A stretch of 64,000 nucleotides of DNA from Cyclobacteriaceae bacterium. Its GTDB lineage: Bacteria > Bacteroidota > Bacteroidia > Cytophagales > Cyclobacteriaceae. The stretch covers positions 124,001-188,000 of the forward strand of contig JANQKF010000015.1 of NCBI GenBank assembly GCA_028281285.1. The letters are read 5' to 3'. Below are positions 45,814-55,112 of the stretch, in pieces (position 1 is the first letter of the stretch; every line of letters begins with the position of its first letter). The position numbers and the translations under genes were made by a program. The notes below the pieces were generated by a model that worked only from the letters and a program-made list of their open reading frames with translations, was not told the origin of the DNA and searched no databases.

Positions 45814-45887
45814 TCGGGGTGACTGGATTCGAACCAGCGACCCCATGCACCCCATGCATGTACGCTACCGGACTGCGCCACACCCCG
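45814..45887 (-). tRNA. tRNA-Pro (anticodon GGG)
   Basis: A 74-nt tRNA on the - strand. Acceptor stem CGGGGTG pairs with CACCCCG; the anticodon arm is CATGC-ATGGGGT-GCATG, with T33, anticodon GGG and G37; the T arm carries GGTTCGAATCC. Discriminator base A, no encoded CCA (ACA follows). A spurious + strand reading of this region gives the well-known false GFEPATP peptide. Confidence 0.93.
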
Positions 45888-45954
45888 ATCAAATTTGTGG
45901 ATTGCAATATTAAGGATTTATTGGTTTTTAGAATAACCAAAACTCACCAAATCA

Positions 45955-46021
45955 GTCATTCTAAACTAAGTTCAGAATCCAATAGACAACCAAGGAGATA
46001 CTGAAATAAATTCAGTATGAC
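45955..46021. repeat. Dispersed repeat (GTCATTCTAAACTAAGTTCAG type)
   Basis: GTCATTC...TTCAGAATC followed by GATACTGAAATAAATTCAGTATGAC. The last part is a perfect 8-bp hairpin (ATACTGAA / TTCAGTAT), and GTCAT/ATGAC bound the whole element. Same family of repeats as 46247-46300, whose end CAGAATGAC is its inverse. Confidence 0.55.
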
Positions 46022-46385
46022 TCATTCCCGAGGGTTGAAGTCCAGCGTCAGCGTGACAATCGACTGACTAATTGTCCCATCACCAATGATATCAGCTCCA
46101 TTGTATTGATGGTGGCCACTTTTTCTTTGTTACTTTATTCGAAATCACATTGCTTTAGGCACTCATGAATCTCGCCCGCTCGATTTCTTTTGGTGGTCAA
46201 AAGAAATTAAGAATCCTTTAACTGATGCTTTTCTTTCATCGTTGAAGAGATTCTTTCGTCCCTATCCCGATAGTTATCGGAACGAGACTCAGAATGACAT
46301 TCGAATATTCTTTAAACGGTATAAACACTTAAAAACCTCCCACGTTTATTATTTTTGGCATCTTAATGGTTATGCGGAACGCATT
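46022..46385. repeat. Gene-free repeat-rich stretch
   Basis: No protein gene is convincing. A second repeat lies at about 46247-46300 (CCGATAGTTATCGG palindrome and CTCAGAATGACATT), and TTTCTTTTGGTGGTCAAAAG near 46178-46197 forms an imperfect hairpin. Together with 45955-46021 this looks like a cluster of decayed intergenic repeats. Confidence 0.5.
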
Positions 46386-49025
46386 GTGAAGGGAGTTTTT
46401 CAGACGATACTGTCATTAAGCCTGATTGTGGTTTTCAATATTGAAATCCCAAAGCGGGCTTTTCGCTTTTATGAAAAGGGAGAAATTGACAAGACAGTAG
46501 ATGCATTGGAAAAATCCCTGAGCAAATCCGAGGTTAATCCGGCCGCCAAATACCTTTACAGCCTCATGTATGTCGATACGGCATTTTGGGGATATAACGT
46601 AGACACAGCTTACTTCTATATCAATGCGGCAATCGAAGACTTCGGAACAGTCGTTGAACCAAAAGACTTTGAAAACCTGATGGATGTAGGCGTGGATTCG
46701 GTTTCCCTACAGGTCCATAAGGACGTAATTGACAGCCTCTCTTTTCAGCTGATTCTGGCCAAGCACACCATAGCTGACTACAATTGGTTCATGCAAACGC
46801 ATAATGATGCGGCCCAAATTCCGGAGGCCATTCGTCTAAGAAATCACATCGCTTTCGAAGGTGCAGAAAAGATCAATACATATGAGAGCTATCTGGGTTT
46901 TATGCAAGCCTACCCCGATTCAGAGGATTTCTCAGAAGCTCAAACTCGTTACAAAAAATTGCTCTTTGAGGTAAGAACTGCGGATGGCAAATACCGTAGC
47001 TATGTGGACTTTCTCGAAGAATATCCCGGCACTCCTTATCGCGATATCTGTGAAGAAAAGATTTTCGAATTCAGCACAGCAATCAACTCGATCCCTGCCT
47101 ACACGGAATTCCTGAGGAAATACCCTAATTCAAAGCTAAAGCGAAAGATTATTCCCAGGCTTTATCACATTGTAAAGGAGAAGTATGGTAGTGATAAGTT
47201 CTTGGAAACCTTTGAATTCATAACGAATACCGATTCCATTCAACAAGTCTCGGCCCTCGAAGAAGGAGTCTGGATGCCTAAACTAGACAACGATAAGTTC
47301 ATCTTCATGAACTTGAAAGGAGAAAATCAACTCTCTACTAACTTTGGTTTTATCCCTTCAAGCTATCGCTGCGAACCCATATCCACCGACTTCCTCATTG
47401 GAGGAGCTAATCAGGAAGAAGTGATTATCGGCCGCAATGGAAATGTGATTTACGATCAACCCTTCCTATCTGCCGAGGACATTGGGTATGGATACATCAA
47501 GGTGCAGCAACAAGGTGGATATATCCTTGTCCATAAGTCTGGAGAAATAATCATTGATGAGCCTGTACAGGACATCGCTACATTTGATGAGCACTTTATC
47601 AAAGTGCAGCAAAATGATCTATGGGGTCTAACAACGATTAACAAGCGACAGATCCTGAATTACGAGTATTCCATGATTGATACGCTGGATTCCTTTCTAA
47701 TCTTAGAAAAAGATAGCCGAATTGCCCTAACTCAATCAGAAGCCCTATTCCCGGCAGCGATAGAAGAACCTATTTCCTTAGAGTTTAAATACGATGAGAT
47801 TGAACCACTGGATAATGGCTATTATCTCGTTTTTGACGGTGATAATGAGTCAGTTATTGACAAGGACCAAAATGAGATTTTACCGGCATCAACCTCTACG
47901 ATATATGACAGGGAATACGGGTGGCTGCTTAAAGGTGATTCTACGATTCAACTTCTACACGAAGACTATATCTCACTTCAAGATTCTGTCTATGACAACA
48001 TAGTCGAGAACGATAATTGGATCGCTCTACAAAAAGATGAAAAATGGACACTACTAGACCAACACGGTCGACTATTTCCTTCCTACGACTACGATTCTCT
48101 CCAGTTTTGGGGAGAGAATATGGTGATGCTACAGAAGTCGGACAGTGTTTATGCACGATTCAAAAATGGACATGAAATGCTACTGGAGGATGGCTGGACT
48201 CCTAAACTACTCGTTCCACAGATCTATGTGAAGACAGGAGAAAAGGCAAAAAATGACTTTTTCATGTTGACAAATGAGAAGAAATTCAGAAAGGTTTATA
48301 ACTCATGGGGTCGAGAAATTCTGGCGGCAACTTACAACGAAGTCGCGGCACTTGGTCCTGACCTGATCAAACTCCAAAAGAAGAACGCAGCCTTGGTGGA
48401 CAGTACCGGAGCCTTTGTACTTAACTTCATTTATGACGGTATAGGATCTTATGATGATGGCTATGTCTCAGTTCTAAAAGGCGACAAGGTTGGTGTGATC
48501 AACATTGAGAAAATTGTGAACATCCCCCCTACTTACTCTACTCGAATTCAAGCCTATAATGATACTGTTCTAGTTGCTACAGTAGACGGGCTTAAGGGCT
48601 TTATTAACCGACAGAATGAAGAACTCAGCGGGTTTGACTATGATGAGATTAGGTTCTGGACAGATACAGTTGCCTTGGCCAGGATTGAAGATGAATGGCT
48701 TTTACATCGAATTAAAGATGAATCCTATGTTTTTGAGGGAATTCAGGAGTTCGAGTTTTTGAAGGACAATGAAAACGAAAGGGTAATCTTAGTAACCACG
48801 AGCTCCGGTAAAGGGATCATCAGCAATACCAGGGGTCAGATTATCGAACCGACTTACAACGATATTATTCAACTCGGTACCGAACAGGAACCTATATACT
48901 TTGCTCAAAAGTTCATTAAAGAAGCCAATCTGTATGTCGTGATCCATATAGATCAAAATGGTAAAAAGCTCTTTACTCAAACTTTTGAGGAAGACCAATA
49001 TCTTAAAATAGCTTGTAGCAGATAG
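46386..49025 (+). CDS. WG-repeat protein with N-terminal TPR-like domain
   Basis: This large protein has two visible parts. First comes a helical, TPR-like region (about 25-300 from the start, with AFRFYEKGEIDKTVDALEKSL). Then come many degenerate WG repeats (pattern Tyr/Phe-hydrophobic-x-x-Asp...Trp-Gly-Leu-hydrophobic, e.g. NDLWGLTTINK, NWIALQKDEKWTLLDQHGR), predicted beta. I choose the GTG start at 46386 because it gives a signal peptide/membrane segment (MKGVFQTILSLSLIVVFNIEI), whereas the frame open to 46242 runs through a dispersed repeat. Role unknown, probably envelope. It precedes the eCIS region but is not known to belong to it. Confidence 0.78.
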   Translation: MKGVFQTILSLSLIVVFNIEIPKRAFRFYEKGEIDKTVDALEKSLSKSEVNPAAKYLYSLMYVDTAFWGYNVDTAYFYINAAIEDFGTVVEPKDFENLMDVGVDSVSLQVHKDVIDSLSFQLILAKHTIADYNWFMQTHNDAAQIPEAIRLRNHIAFEGAEKINTYESYLGFMQAYPDSEDFSEAQTRYKKLLFEVRTADGKYRSYVDFLEEYPGTPYRDICEEKIFEFSTAINSIPAYTEFLRKYPNSKLKRKIIPRLYHIVKEKYGSDKFLETFEFITNTDSIQQVSALEEGVWMPKLDNDKFIFMNLKGENQLSTNFGFIPSSYRCEPISTDFLIGGANQEEVIIGRNGNVIYDQPFLSAEDIGYGYIKVQQQGGYILVHKSGEIIIDEPVQDIATFDEHFIKVQQNDLWGLTTINKRQILNYEYSMIDTLDSFLILEKDSRIALTQSEALFPAAIEEPISLEFKYDEIEPLDNGYYLVFDGDNESVIDKDQNEILPASTSTIYDREYGWLLKGDSTIQLLHEDYISLQDSVYDNIVENDNWIALQKDEKWTLLDQHGRLFPSYDYDSLQFWGENMVMLQKSDSVYARFKNGHEMLLEDGWTPKLLVPQIYVKTGEKAKNDFFMLTNEKKFRKVYNSWGREILAATYNEVAALGPDLIKLQKKNAALVDSTGAFVLNFIYDGIGSYDDGYVSVLKGDKVGVINIEKIVNIPPTYSTRIQAYNDTVLVATVDGLKGFINRQNEELSGFDYDEIRFWTDTVALARIEDEWLLHRIKDESYVFEGIQEFEFLKDNENERVILVTTSSGKGIISNTRGQIIEPTYNDIIQLGTEQEPIYFAQKFIKEANLYVVIHIDQNGKKLFTQTFEEDQYLKIACSR

Positions 49026-49355
49026 GCATTGAATTGGTGACGTTTTGTTTCATTAAATACATGAACTAGGCAGCTATTCCAAACGCCAAGTATCACTACC
49101 AGTCGGCCAATCATCAAAATATTCAAGTAGCTTCCCATTGCAAACTGACCCTCTTGAAGTCCCTTGAAGTACTTTTACGTTTTTCAATTTTCCCCTAATT
49201 AAAAACAGATAAATTTATTCAATACTATTTAAACAGTATTATTATAGTATAGAAGCTTATTCATATTCTATACATCTATTATATTTTTATATATCATATA
49301 ATTTTCTATTTTTATATAGTTTAATTAATATAATCATCCATCAGATTAGTATATA
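49026..49355 (+). promoter_or_regulatory. AT-rich upstream region of the alanine-rich gene pair
   Basis: The second half (about 49185-49355) is almost only A and T, far more AT-rich than anything else in the window. It includes a hairpin AATACTATTTAAACAGTATT (49222-49241). No TANNTTTG box was seen. The last bases before the ATG are purine-poor. It probably holds an unusual or regulated promoter; no coding sequence is present in the gap. Confidence 0.45.
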
Positions 49356-51005
49356 ATGGAAAACTCTTATGAAATACAGTACCAGGAGGCTCTGGACTCG
49401 ATAAGAGCCCAATTCTTGTCTCAGGAGGAAGCGGCACAAAACACCGAAAACAATGGTGCCTTTAACCGTTATCATGCTCACGGAGACTTCGAAAAGGCCA
49501 CCAATCAGTACAACGAAGATCTCCAAGCAAGTCATCAGGCCAATGTAGCCAACAAGCTCGCTTCACTCTCGAACCTTAAAGCAGCTAACTTAACTGCTAT
49601 TGCAAAAATTAATAACACGGATTCAAATTCGTTGATCACGGCAGTCAATGCAGCTGCAGTCAATATTGACAAAGCCGTTAACCTGATTGCCACAATGGCT
49701 CAAGATACATCAGGAGTCGCAGATGCCATTAACAATGAAGATGCAAATACGAAATTGGCAAAGTCAGCAAATACCACTGCTGCGATGGCAAACAATGCCA
49801 GTCTTCATGCCCAGGAAACTCTTCAGAACGCACTTCAGGCGAATATTGCTACCAGCGAATCCACTTCAGGTCTAGTATTAAATGATAGTACTACCGCGGC
49901 CACGGATTTGAAAGCAGTTAGTACTGCCACTCAAAAGTCATTTGACAGAACGCTCAAAGCGCTGTCTGCGACTCAAGAACAAGTGATTGAAGCCCAAACG
50001 GCAGAGTTGTCGTCTGATGAGAAATTTATGGATGCTCATGCGAACACAGAGGCATTCCAGGCAGCTTTGGAACAAATACTCATCATTTCGAATTACGAGA
50101 TGGAGCTCTCTGCGACAATTTCAGGTTCTTCCAAACCAAAATACGGTTATCAGGACCAATTCATGCTAAGCTTTGATGCATTCCACAACGACCCTCCAAT
50201 TGTGCAGGAATATGTAGCATTCCTACTACCCTACAATGAATCTTTTGGGTTCGATATTGACAATGCAATGGCCATTTATGAAGATGAAAAGGATAAGAAC
50301 TATACTGTATTCAGTCCAAGAGGAGACAGTCATCTTGAAGGCGATGTCAATATAGGAGACATTGAGATAGACGTCAGTGTCGAAATCAAAGACAAGAAAA
50401 AGGCTAAAAGCACCAGTCCTTTAGGAGGTAAATTGAACATGGTGGATTATAAGGGTCGTAAGATTACGCCAGCCGACAACCTGGGGCAGTCTTATGTTGT
50501 GGCCGTTATGGCAGTTTATGATAACGCCTACTTCCAAAACTATTTATCAATCACCTCGAATCAATGTTCTCTTGAACTATTGATTCAGGAGGCTGACACG
50601 TTAACGCTCTCATTTAGCCCTGATGGTAAATATCTTGGTAAAGCATCTGCCAAGGTATATTCAGCACCATCAACACCAGCGGGAGTAGAAACGCAATTCA
50701 GAGGATTTCTGGTTAACGAGGAGATTGATGTGGGAACCACACTTGATGAAATGATTGCAGAAACTTTACCTGCAGGGTATTATGTTCCATTAAAACCTTC
50801 CGGAAAAGTCAATCTGGAGGACGACACCGTTGACTACTATGGCCAGCCGCTGGCAGATGGAGCAAGTTATTTTATGCAGGTGTTAAGCGTTGCCATCAAC
50901 ACTGAGACTTCAGAAACTTTGGCGGTAGCACTTTCTAAACCTTCAGATACGGCAGAATACCCAAATTCAGCTGCAAGTCCCACATTAAACGACAATGAAA
51001 AATGA
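49356..51005 (+). CDS. Hypothetical alanine-rich helical protein with C-terminal beta domains
   Basis: This 549-residue protein has no signal peptide and no recognised domain. The first ~240 residues are Ala/Asn/Thr/Ser-rich and helical, with many AA, NA and TA pairs (NSLITAVNAAAVNIDKAVNLI), consistent with a helical bundle. The rest is beta-rich with two fibronectin-III-like stretches (DNLGQSYVVAVMAVYDN and LADGASYFMQVLSVAI). It is translationally coupled (ATGA) to the next gene. Location beside an eCIS operon and absence of an export signal make it a candidate cargo or accessory protein (inference). Confidence 0.75.
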   Translation: MENSYEIQYQEALDSIRAQFLSQEEAAQNTENNGAFNRYHAHGDFEKATNQYNEDLQASHQANVANKLASLSNLKAANLTAIAKINNTDSNSLITAVNAAAVNIDKAVNLIATMAQDTSGVADAINNEDANTKLAKSANTTAAMANNASLHAQETLQNALQANIATSESTSGLVLNDSTTAATDLKAVSTATQKSFDRTLKALSATQEQVIEAQTAELSSDEKFMDAHANTEAFQAALEQILIISNYEMELSATISGSSKPKYGYQDQFMLSFDAFHNDPPIVQEYVAFLLPYNESFGFDIDNAMAIYEDEKDKNYTVFSPRGDSHLEGDVNIGDIEIDVSVEIKDKKKAKSTSPLGGKLNMVDYKGRKITPADNLGQSYVVAVMAVYDNAYFQNYLSITSNQCSLELLIQEADTLTLSFSPDGKYLGKASAKVYSAPSTPAGVETQFRGFLVNEEIDVGTTLDEMIAETLPAGYYVPLKPSGKVNLEDDTVDYYGQPLADGASYFMQVLSVAINTETSETLAVALSKPSDTAEYPNSAASPTLNDNEK

Positions 51006-51910
51006 GTTCTATAACACAGCACACACCGATACCACCTACCAAATCTCCGATACCGAGTTTTGATGAGGAAAACCTGGCCACATTGGTCGATTTAAAGCAG
51101 GAAGTTGCCGACAATGAAGCTGCCTTTGCAATTGCCCAGGCCAACAGTGACTCCCTTGCTGCCAAAGCGGCTTTATTTCAAAGCATATTTGATACCGCTA
51201 CGGCAAACAGAGATAATGCATTTGCTAATTATCAATTGGTAAGAACCGCTGCCGAGGCAACGGATGCTGCTCTCAATACTTCTACCAATTTGGTCAACAA
51301 AGCCGGTTCGAGTCAGGGCGCAAAACCTGTGGACTCAGATTCAATCTTTGCCAAGGTCTATAACATGTGTAATGCATGTAATACAACCGCAGTAGTAGTA
51401 ATTCAAGCGGCAAAAGAGATCTCCCTTCTCAACGCTCTTGTCAAACAAAAGAAGGCGAAAAACCCTGTGCTTAGGGAGGAGATCGTGACGAGTTCTGCTA
51501 ACCTTGTTAAGGATGCTGAGAAAGCAGTAACCGCCATTGTACTGGCACTGGAGTCAAGTTATACAGCTCTAAAACTTGCTGATACCTATATTCGATCGGC
51601 CGTTATTGTACAACAGGAAGCTGAGGACTTGCAAGTCACAGTGGGTGAGCCTCAAACAGGAAACGTAAAAGTTCAACCTACTTTGGCCCAAGCTACTTTT
51701 GACGAAACTGCCACGTTGATCTCTCAACTCGACTCAATTTATCAGGAAACATTGAACACCTATAATTTTGCTAGAAATGCCAGCATGGAGGCTACCCAAA
51801 GCGCAGAGAAGGCAGCTGCCGACTTAAAACGCGCAGATGCACGACTTGTCGCTTCACAGGCAGCCTTTGAAGCCGCCAAATCAGCTTTGGGGGTTAAGAG
51901 TATTTCTTAA
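51002..51910 (+). CDS. Hypothetical alanine-rich helical protein
   Basis: This 302-residue protein is nearly all helical and Ala-rich (NDSLAAKAALFQSIFDTATA, AEKAAADLKRADARLVASQ). Its composition and middle pattern (D-S-x-hydrophobic ... NACNTTAVVVIQAAKEISL) are like those of residues 80-200 of the preceding protein, so the two may be distant paralogues, and it lacks the beta domains. No domain recognised. It overlaps the upstream gene by 4 bp and ends at a strong terminator, making a two-gene unit. Confidence 0.75.
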   Translation: MSSITQHTPIPPTKSPIPSFDEENLATLVDLKQEVADNEAAFAIAQANSDSLAAKAALFQSIFDTATANRDNAFANYQLVRTAAEATDAALNTSTNLVNKAGSSQGAKPVDSDSIFAKVYNMCNACNTTAVVVIQAAKEISLLNALVKQKKAKNPVLREEIVTSSANLVKDAEKAVTAIVLALESSYTALKLADTYIRSAVIVQQEAEDLQVTVGEPQTGNVKVQPTLAQATFDETATLISQLDSIYQETLNTYNFARNASMEATQSAEKAAADLKRADARLVASQAAFEAAKSALGVKSIS

Positions 51911-51929
51911 TAACTCAATTACCAACCTT

Positions 51930-51962
51930 AATGAGATGGGAGTACTTCCATCTCATTTTTTT
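51930..51962 (+). terminator. Rho-independent terminator after the alanine-rich pair
   Basis: AATGAGATGG and CCATCTCATT pair perfectly around an 8-nt loop, then seven T's. It also overlaps the end of the convergent GNAT gene and can serve both. Confidence 0.88.
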
Positions 51963-52384
51963 ATGCGCTTTGCCATAAAAAAATAAGAGTGGCCTTCAGG
52001 GAAACCTTTCAATTCGCCTGTTATTACAAATCCGCATCTCTTATAGAATTCCGGATTATTGAAGCTTGCCGTTTCAACAAGTATATGTAAGCATTCTCGA
52101 GTTGTTGCCTCTTTTTCGGCATGTGCAATCAGCTCCTTGCCATATCCCATACCGCGCAACGACTCTTCTATCCACATCGTTCTGATCATAAGAGCCCCCC
52201 AATAGAACTCAGCGATAAGTCCCCCGCAGATCTTGTTTTTTGAGTTAAGAACAAAAAGCCGATAAGGTTCTCGAACTTGATCGTACGTGTTTTTAACGAA
52301 TGTCGCATCGTACTTCCTGAGCTGTTCCATGATATATTTCGCGTTGGAAGCATTATGGTCCAAGTCCTGTACTATCCTGATCAT
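51953..52384 (-). CDS. GNAT family N-acetyltransferase
   Basis: This 143-residue GNAT has the acetyl-CoA site in MWIEESLRGMGYGKELIAHAEKEA (the R-x-x-G-x-G pattern) and the C-terminal NPEFYKRCGFVITGEL. The substrate is unknown. It separates the alanine-rich pair from the nuclease-like gene and is divergent from the latter; it is not obviously connected to either. Confidence 0.88.
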   Translation of the reverse strand: MIRIVQDLDHNASNAKYIMEQLRKYDATFVKNTYDQVREPYRLFVLNSKNKICGGLIAEFYWGALMIRTMWIEESLRGMGYGKELIAHAEKEATTRECLHILVETASFNNPEFYKRCGFVITGELKGFPEGHSYFFMAKRIKK

Positions 52385-52430
52385 GTTGAGTAAAATATTT
52401 GTATATTAAATATAACTATTTAGCCTATTA

Positions 52431-53753
52431 ATGTCTTCTACCAAGGAGGGTACGAGTGACCTAAGCACTCCCCAAAAGTCCGTGGCCGCAGCCTCAGGAG
52501 GGGGAGGTAGTGCCTATCAATCCCCTGCCATCAGTCAACTTGGTCATGCCTCTGGTTTTGGGCTCGGAAAAGCCAGTCGATCAGAAGTAACAGAAAGAAA
52601 GTCAGTATTGTCGGGTATTGTCTATCAGCTGGTAAACTTTGATAAAATGGATAGTGATGACGATATCCGTCTCGAGGTAATTCCTGAGCAGCGAAAACGA
52701 AGTATTTCGAACCTCACCAACGAGGAACTGGAAGTTATTAGCGAAAGAAGTACAGATCATGCCTTCACATTAGACCAGAGTCTAATAGTCAACAAAGGTG
52801 GAGCTGAGGGGATCTTCCTGTTTTTCCATGGTAATTCTTACTTCTTTTTCCATACTACTGACACTCACGAATTAAGTCAGGAACTCTCGACTATTTTTGC
52901 CTTGCGTTTTGTTGAACCGCAGCCAAGATCAGGAAAGGGAAGAGCAAGTGATTCGGAGGGCATTCGTGAGGCAGATTCGGATGAAGCTAAATTTGCCAAA
53001 GCAACAAGTGACATTGGTGATCCGAATGAGATAGGTACTGATTCAGATGCAGTCTTAACTGGTCACTTATCAGAATTCAAGACTTCGGTCAGTTCTAACA
53101 TTATAACCAACACCATAGAACATAAGGGACCGTGGGCTAAGGGGCTCAGAACACCCAGTCAAATTGGAACAATGGGAGGACAAAATGCTAAGAACTATAT
53201 CATCAGTCAATTGATAAAGGGCACTCATCAAGACGGTGAAGAATTAAGAACTGAACAACAAAAGAAAACCGCTGCCGGAGAACCAGAACTTCACAGCCTG
53301 TCAGATGGAAGTAAGGTCAATATCGGTGGTAGATTTGAATGGCTCCATATCATTGGTAGCAGCCTGGGGGGACCTAATATCTTGGGCAATCTGGTGGCAG
53401 GAACCTATGATGCGAATACTGAGATGATCCCTCTTGAGCATCGGGTGGCTCTTTGGGGACAAACAGGGTATGAGGGAAAATCGAGGCCTACACCAGACAA
53501 TCCCATCAAAATTGAGGGAGTAGCAGAAGTGGTGCCGGCAACATTCATAGGTAAATCCATAACACTCACAGTATTTCATGGTGCAGACCAATTATTAGAA
53601 AGAAGCTATAAAACACTGAATCCGGAAAAACTCACGAAAGACATTTATGTCGACAAACAAATTGAAATTGAGAAGGAAATTGCCGGAACAAGAGATGGAG
53701 ACGATGTGAATCCAGTCGAAATGACTGACGATCAGGACAGTCAATTGGAATAA
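52431..53753 (+). CDS. Putative nuclease toxin/effector next to eCIS genes
   Basis: This 440-residue protein starts with a disordered Gly/Ser-rich region (1-60, SVAAASGGGGSAYQSP). A mixed domain follows (about 60-155). The C-terminal third carries a motif like DNA/RNA non-specific endonucleases: EWLHIIGSSLGGP with H306, then NLVAGTYDAN (320-329), M332 and E336 in IPLE. This fits a beta-beta-alpha metal nuclease (inference). It has no signal peptide and no Walker or helicase motif. It ends 3 bp before the stop of the eCIS ATPase gene. An immunity gene is not evident. The reading as an injected effector is inference. Confidence 0.72.
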   Translation: MSSTKEGTSDLSTPQKSVAAASGGGGSAYQSPAISQLGHASGFGLGKASRSEVTERKSVLSGIVYQLVNFDKMDSDDDIRLEVIPEQRKRSISNLTNEELEVISERSTDHAFTLDQSLIVNKGGAEGIFLFFHGNSYFFFHTTDTHELSQELSTIFALRFVEPQPRSGKGRASDSEGIREADSDEAKFAKATSDIGDPNEIGTDSDAVLTGHLSEFKTSVSSNIITNTIEHKGPWAKGLRTPSQIGTMGGQNAKNYIISQLIKGTHQDGEELRTEQQKKTAAGEPELHSLSDGSKVNIGGRFEWLHIIGSSLGGPNILGNLVAGTYDANTEMIPLEHRVALWGQTGYEGKSRPTPDNPIKIEGVAEVVPATFIGKSITLTVFHGADQLLERSYKTLNPEKLTKDIYVDKQIEIEKEIAGTRDGDDVNPVEMTDDQDSQLE

Positions 53754-53756
53754 CAC

Positions 53757-55112
53757 TCAGTTTAGGGTCCTACCTTCCTTCCTGAACTCTTGTTGTATTC
53801 CTACAATCAAGTCGTCTAACAATATCTTTGGTTTTTCTCTATTAACTGCCATCAAATAGACATAACGCACCACGTTCATCATGGCTCCTCCGGAAAGCTC
53901 ATATTTTCGTGCCAAGTCATCGAGATTAATCTTCTTTTCCAGTGGAACCTCAGCCACGAATGCGCTCTTCCACAACTTTTTTCGTTCGTCCACTTTGGGT
54001 AGCGGGAAATACACCATCGTTTGAAACCTTCTTGAAAATGCTTCATCCAGATTTTTTTCAAAATTGGATGAAAGGAGCACAACTCCCTTAAAATCCTCGA
54101 CTCTTTGGAGCAAGTAGGAAACCTCCTGGTTGGCAAACCGGTCATGAGAAGTGCTGGTCTGAGTACGTTTACCAAAAAGGGCATCGGCTTCATCAAAGAA
54201 AAGGATCCAATTTTTATTCTGAGCCTGGTCAAATACCTTGGCCAGGTTCTTTTCTGTTTCCCCAATGTATTTGGAGACCACCATGGACAAATCAATCTTG
54301 TAAGTATCCAAGCCTGTCACTTTTCCGAGGAGTGATGCGGTCATAGTCTTGCCTGTACCCGGAGGTCCATAGAATAACGCCCGATAGCCATTTTTCAGTT
54401 TTCGACCCAGACCCCATTCATTCATCAATTTCCCTTGATGCAAGATCCAGGACTTTATTTCATTAACCCGGGTCATCACATGATCGTCAAGGACCAGGTC
54501 CTCCCATTCAAATTCCGTCTGAATTAGCTTGGCAGGGAATCCATCCCCAAAATCAGGTTTGTAGTCATTCCCGGAGGTAAAAATGGATAGATATTCTTTA
54601 GATATCCCCAGAGCTGCCGCATTGTTAGGCTCTACATCATCTGTTTTTCCAAGTGTCAGAATATGATGTTCCTGGAAATAATGATCAGGTTTAAAAAGCT
54701 CTTGGGCCAGAAAGCGTAATTCAATATCGTCACCGGCCAATAAAAACAGTGCTGTTTCCACTGTAGGGATAAATCCTCCATGATTTGGAGCTTTCAACCC
54801 ACCAAATGCTGTATACCCACGATTGAGGCTTTGGTCTGTAACAAACAACTTGTCTAACAATTCTGGTCTAATGTGAGGAATCAAGGCCAAACACAGGACT
54901 AGCCGCTCGCCCATCGACATCTGATAGTGACTAACCACACTCCCATAATTTGAGGATCCCGGATTTAATTCAGGGGGATCTATGTCATAAACTGAACGGA
55001 ATTCACAAGGTTGTTCGAAGTAGAAATTCAGCCTTGCCTCAAGCACTCGTTGGAACCACTCGAACTCCAGCGTCAATGCTTCTGCATTTCCTATGGTTTG
55101 GCCTACCTCCAT
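53757..55112 (-). CDS. eCIS AAA+ ATPase (Cis15/Afp15/PVC15-like)
   Basis: This 451-residue AAA+ ATPase has an N-terminal domain (about 1-200) of the Afp15/PVC15 type and a classical ATPase domain: Walker A GPPGTGKT (249-256), Walker B WILFFDEAD (302-310), and second-region Arg pair in FSRRFQ (about 360). In related injection systems this ATPase is needed for particle assembly or loading; the exact step is not settled. It overlaps the tape-measure gene by 10 bp. Confidence 0.9.
   Translation of the reverse strand: MEVGQTIGNAEALTLEFEWFQRVLEARLNFYFEQPCEFRSVYDIDPPELNPGSSNYGSVVSHYQMSMGERLVLCLALIPHIRPELLDKLFVTDQSLNRGYTAFGGLKAPNHGGFIPTVETALFLLAGDDIELRFLAQELFKPDHYFQEHHILTLGKTDDVEPNNAAALGISKEYLSIFTSGNDYKPDFGDGFPAKLIQTEFEWEDLVLDDHVMTRVNEIKSWILHQGKLMNEWGLGRKLKNGYRALFYGPPGTGKTMTASLLGKVTGLDTYKIDLSMVVSKYIGETEKNLAKVFDQAQNKNWILFFDEADALFGKRTQTSTSHDRFANQEVSYLLQRVEDFKGVVLLSSNFEKNLDEAFSRRFQTMVYFPLPKVDERKKLWKSAFVAEVPLEKKINLDDLARKYELSGGAMMNVVRYVYLMAVNREKPKILLDDLIVGIQQEFRKEGRTLN

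Noticed and set aside
45807-46004. A 65-codon + strand frame beginning MIVGVTGFEPATP
   Set aside because: It is the antisense of tRNA-Pro; the GFEPATP peptide is a known artefact of translating tRNA genes.
46242-46385. Upstream extension of the WG-repeat frame
   Set aside because: It crosses a dispersed repeat and has no signal-peptide-like start; the GTG at 46386 fits better.
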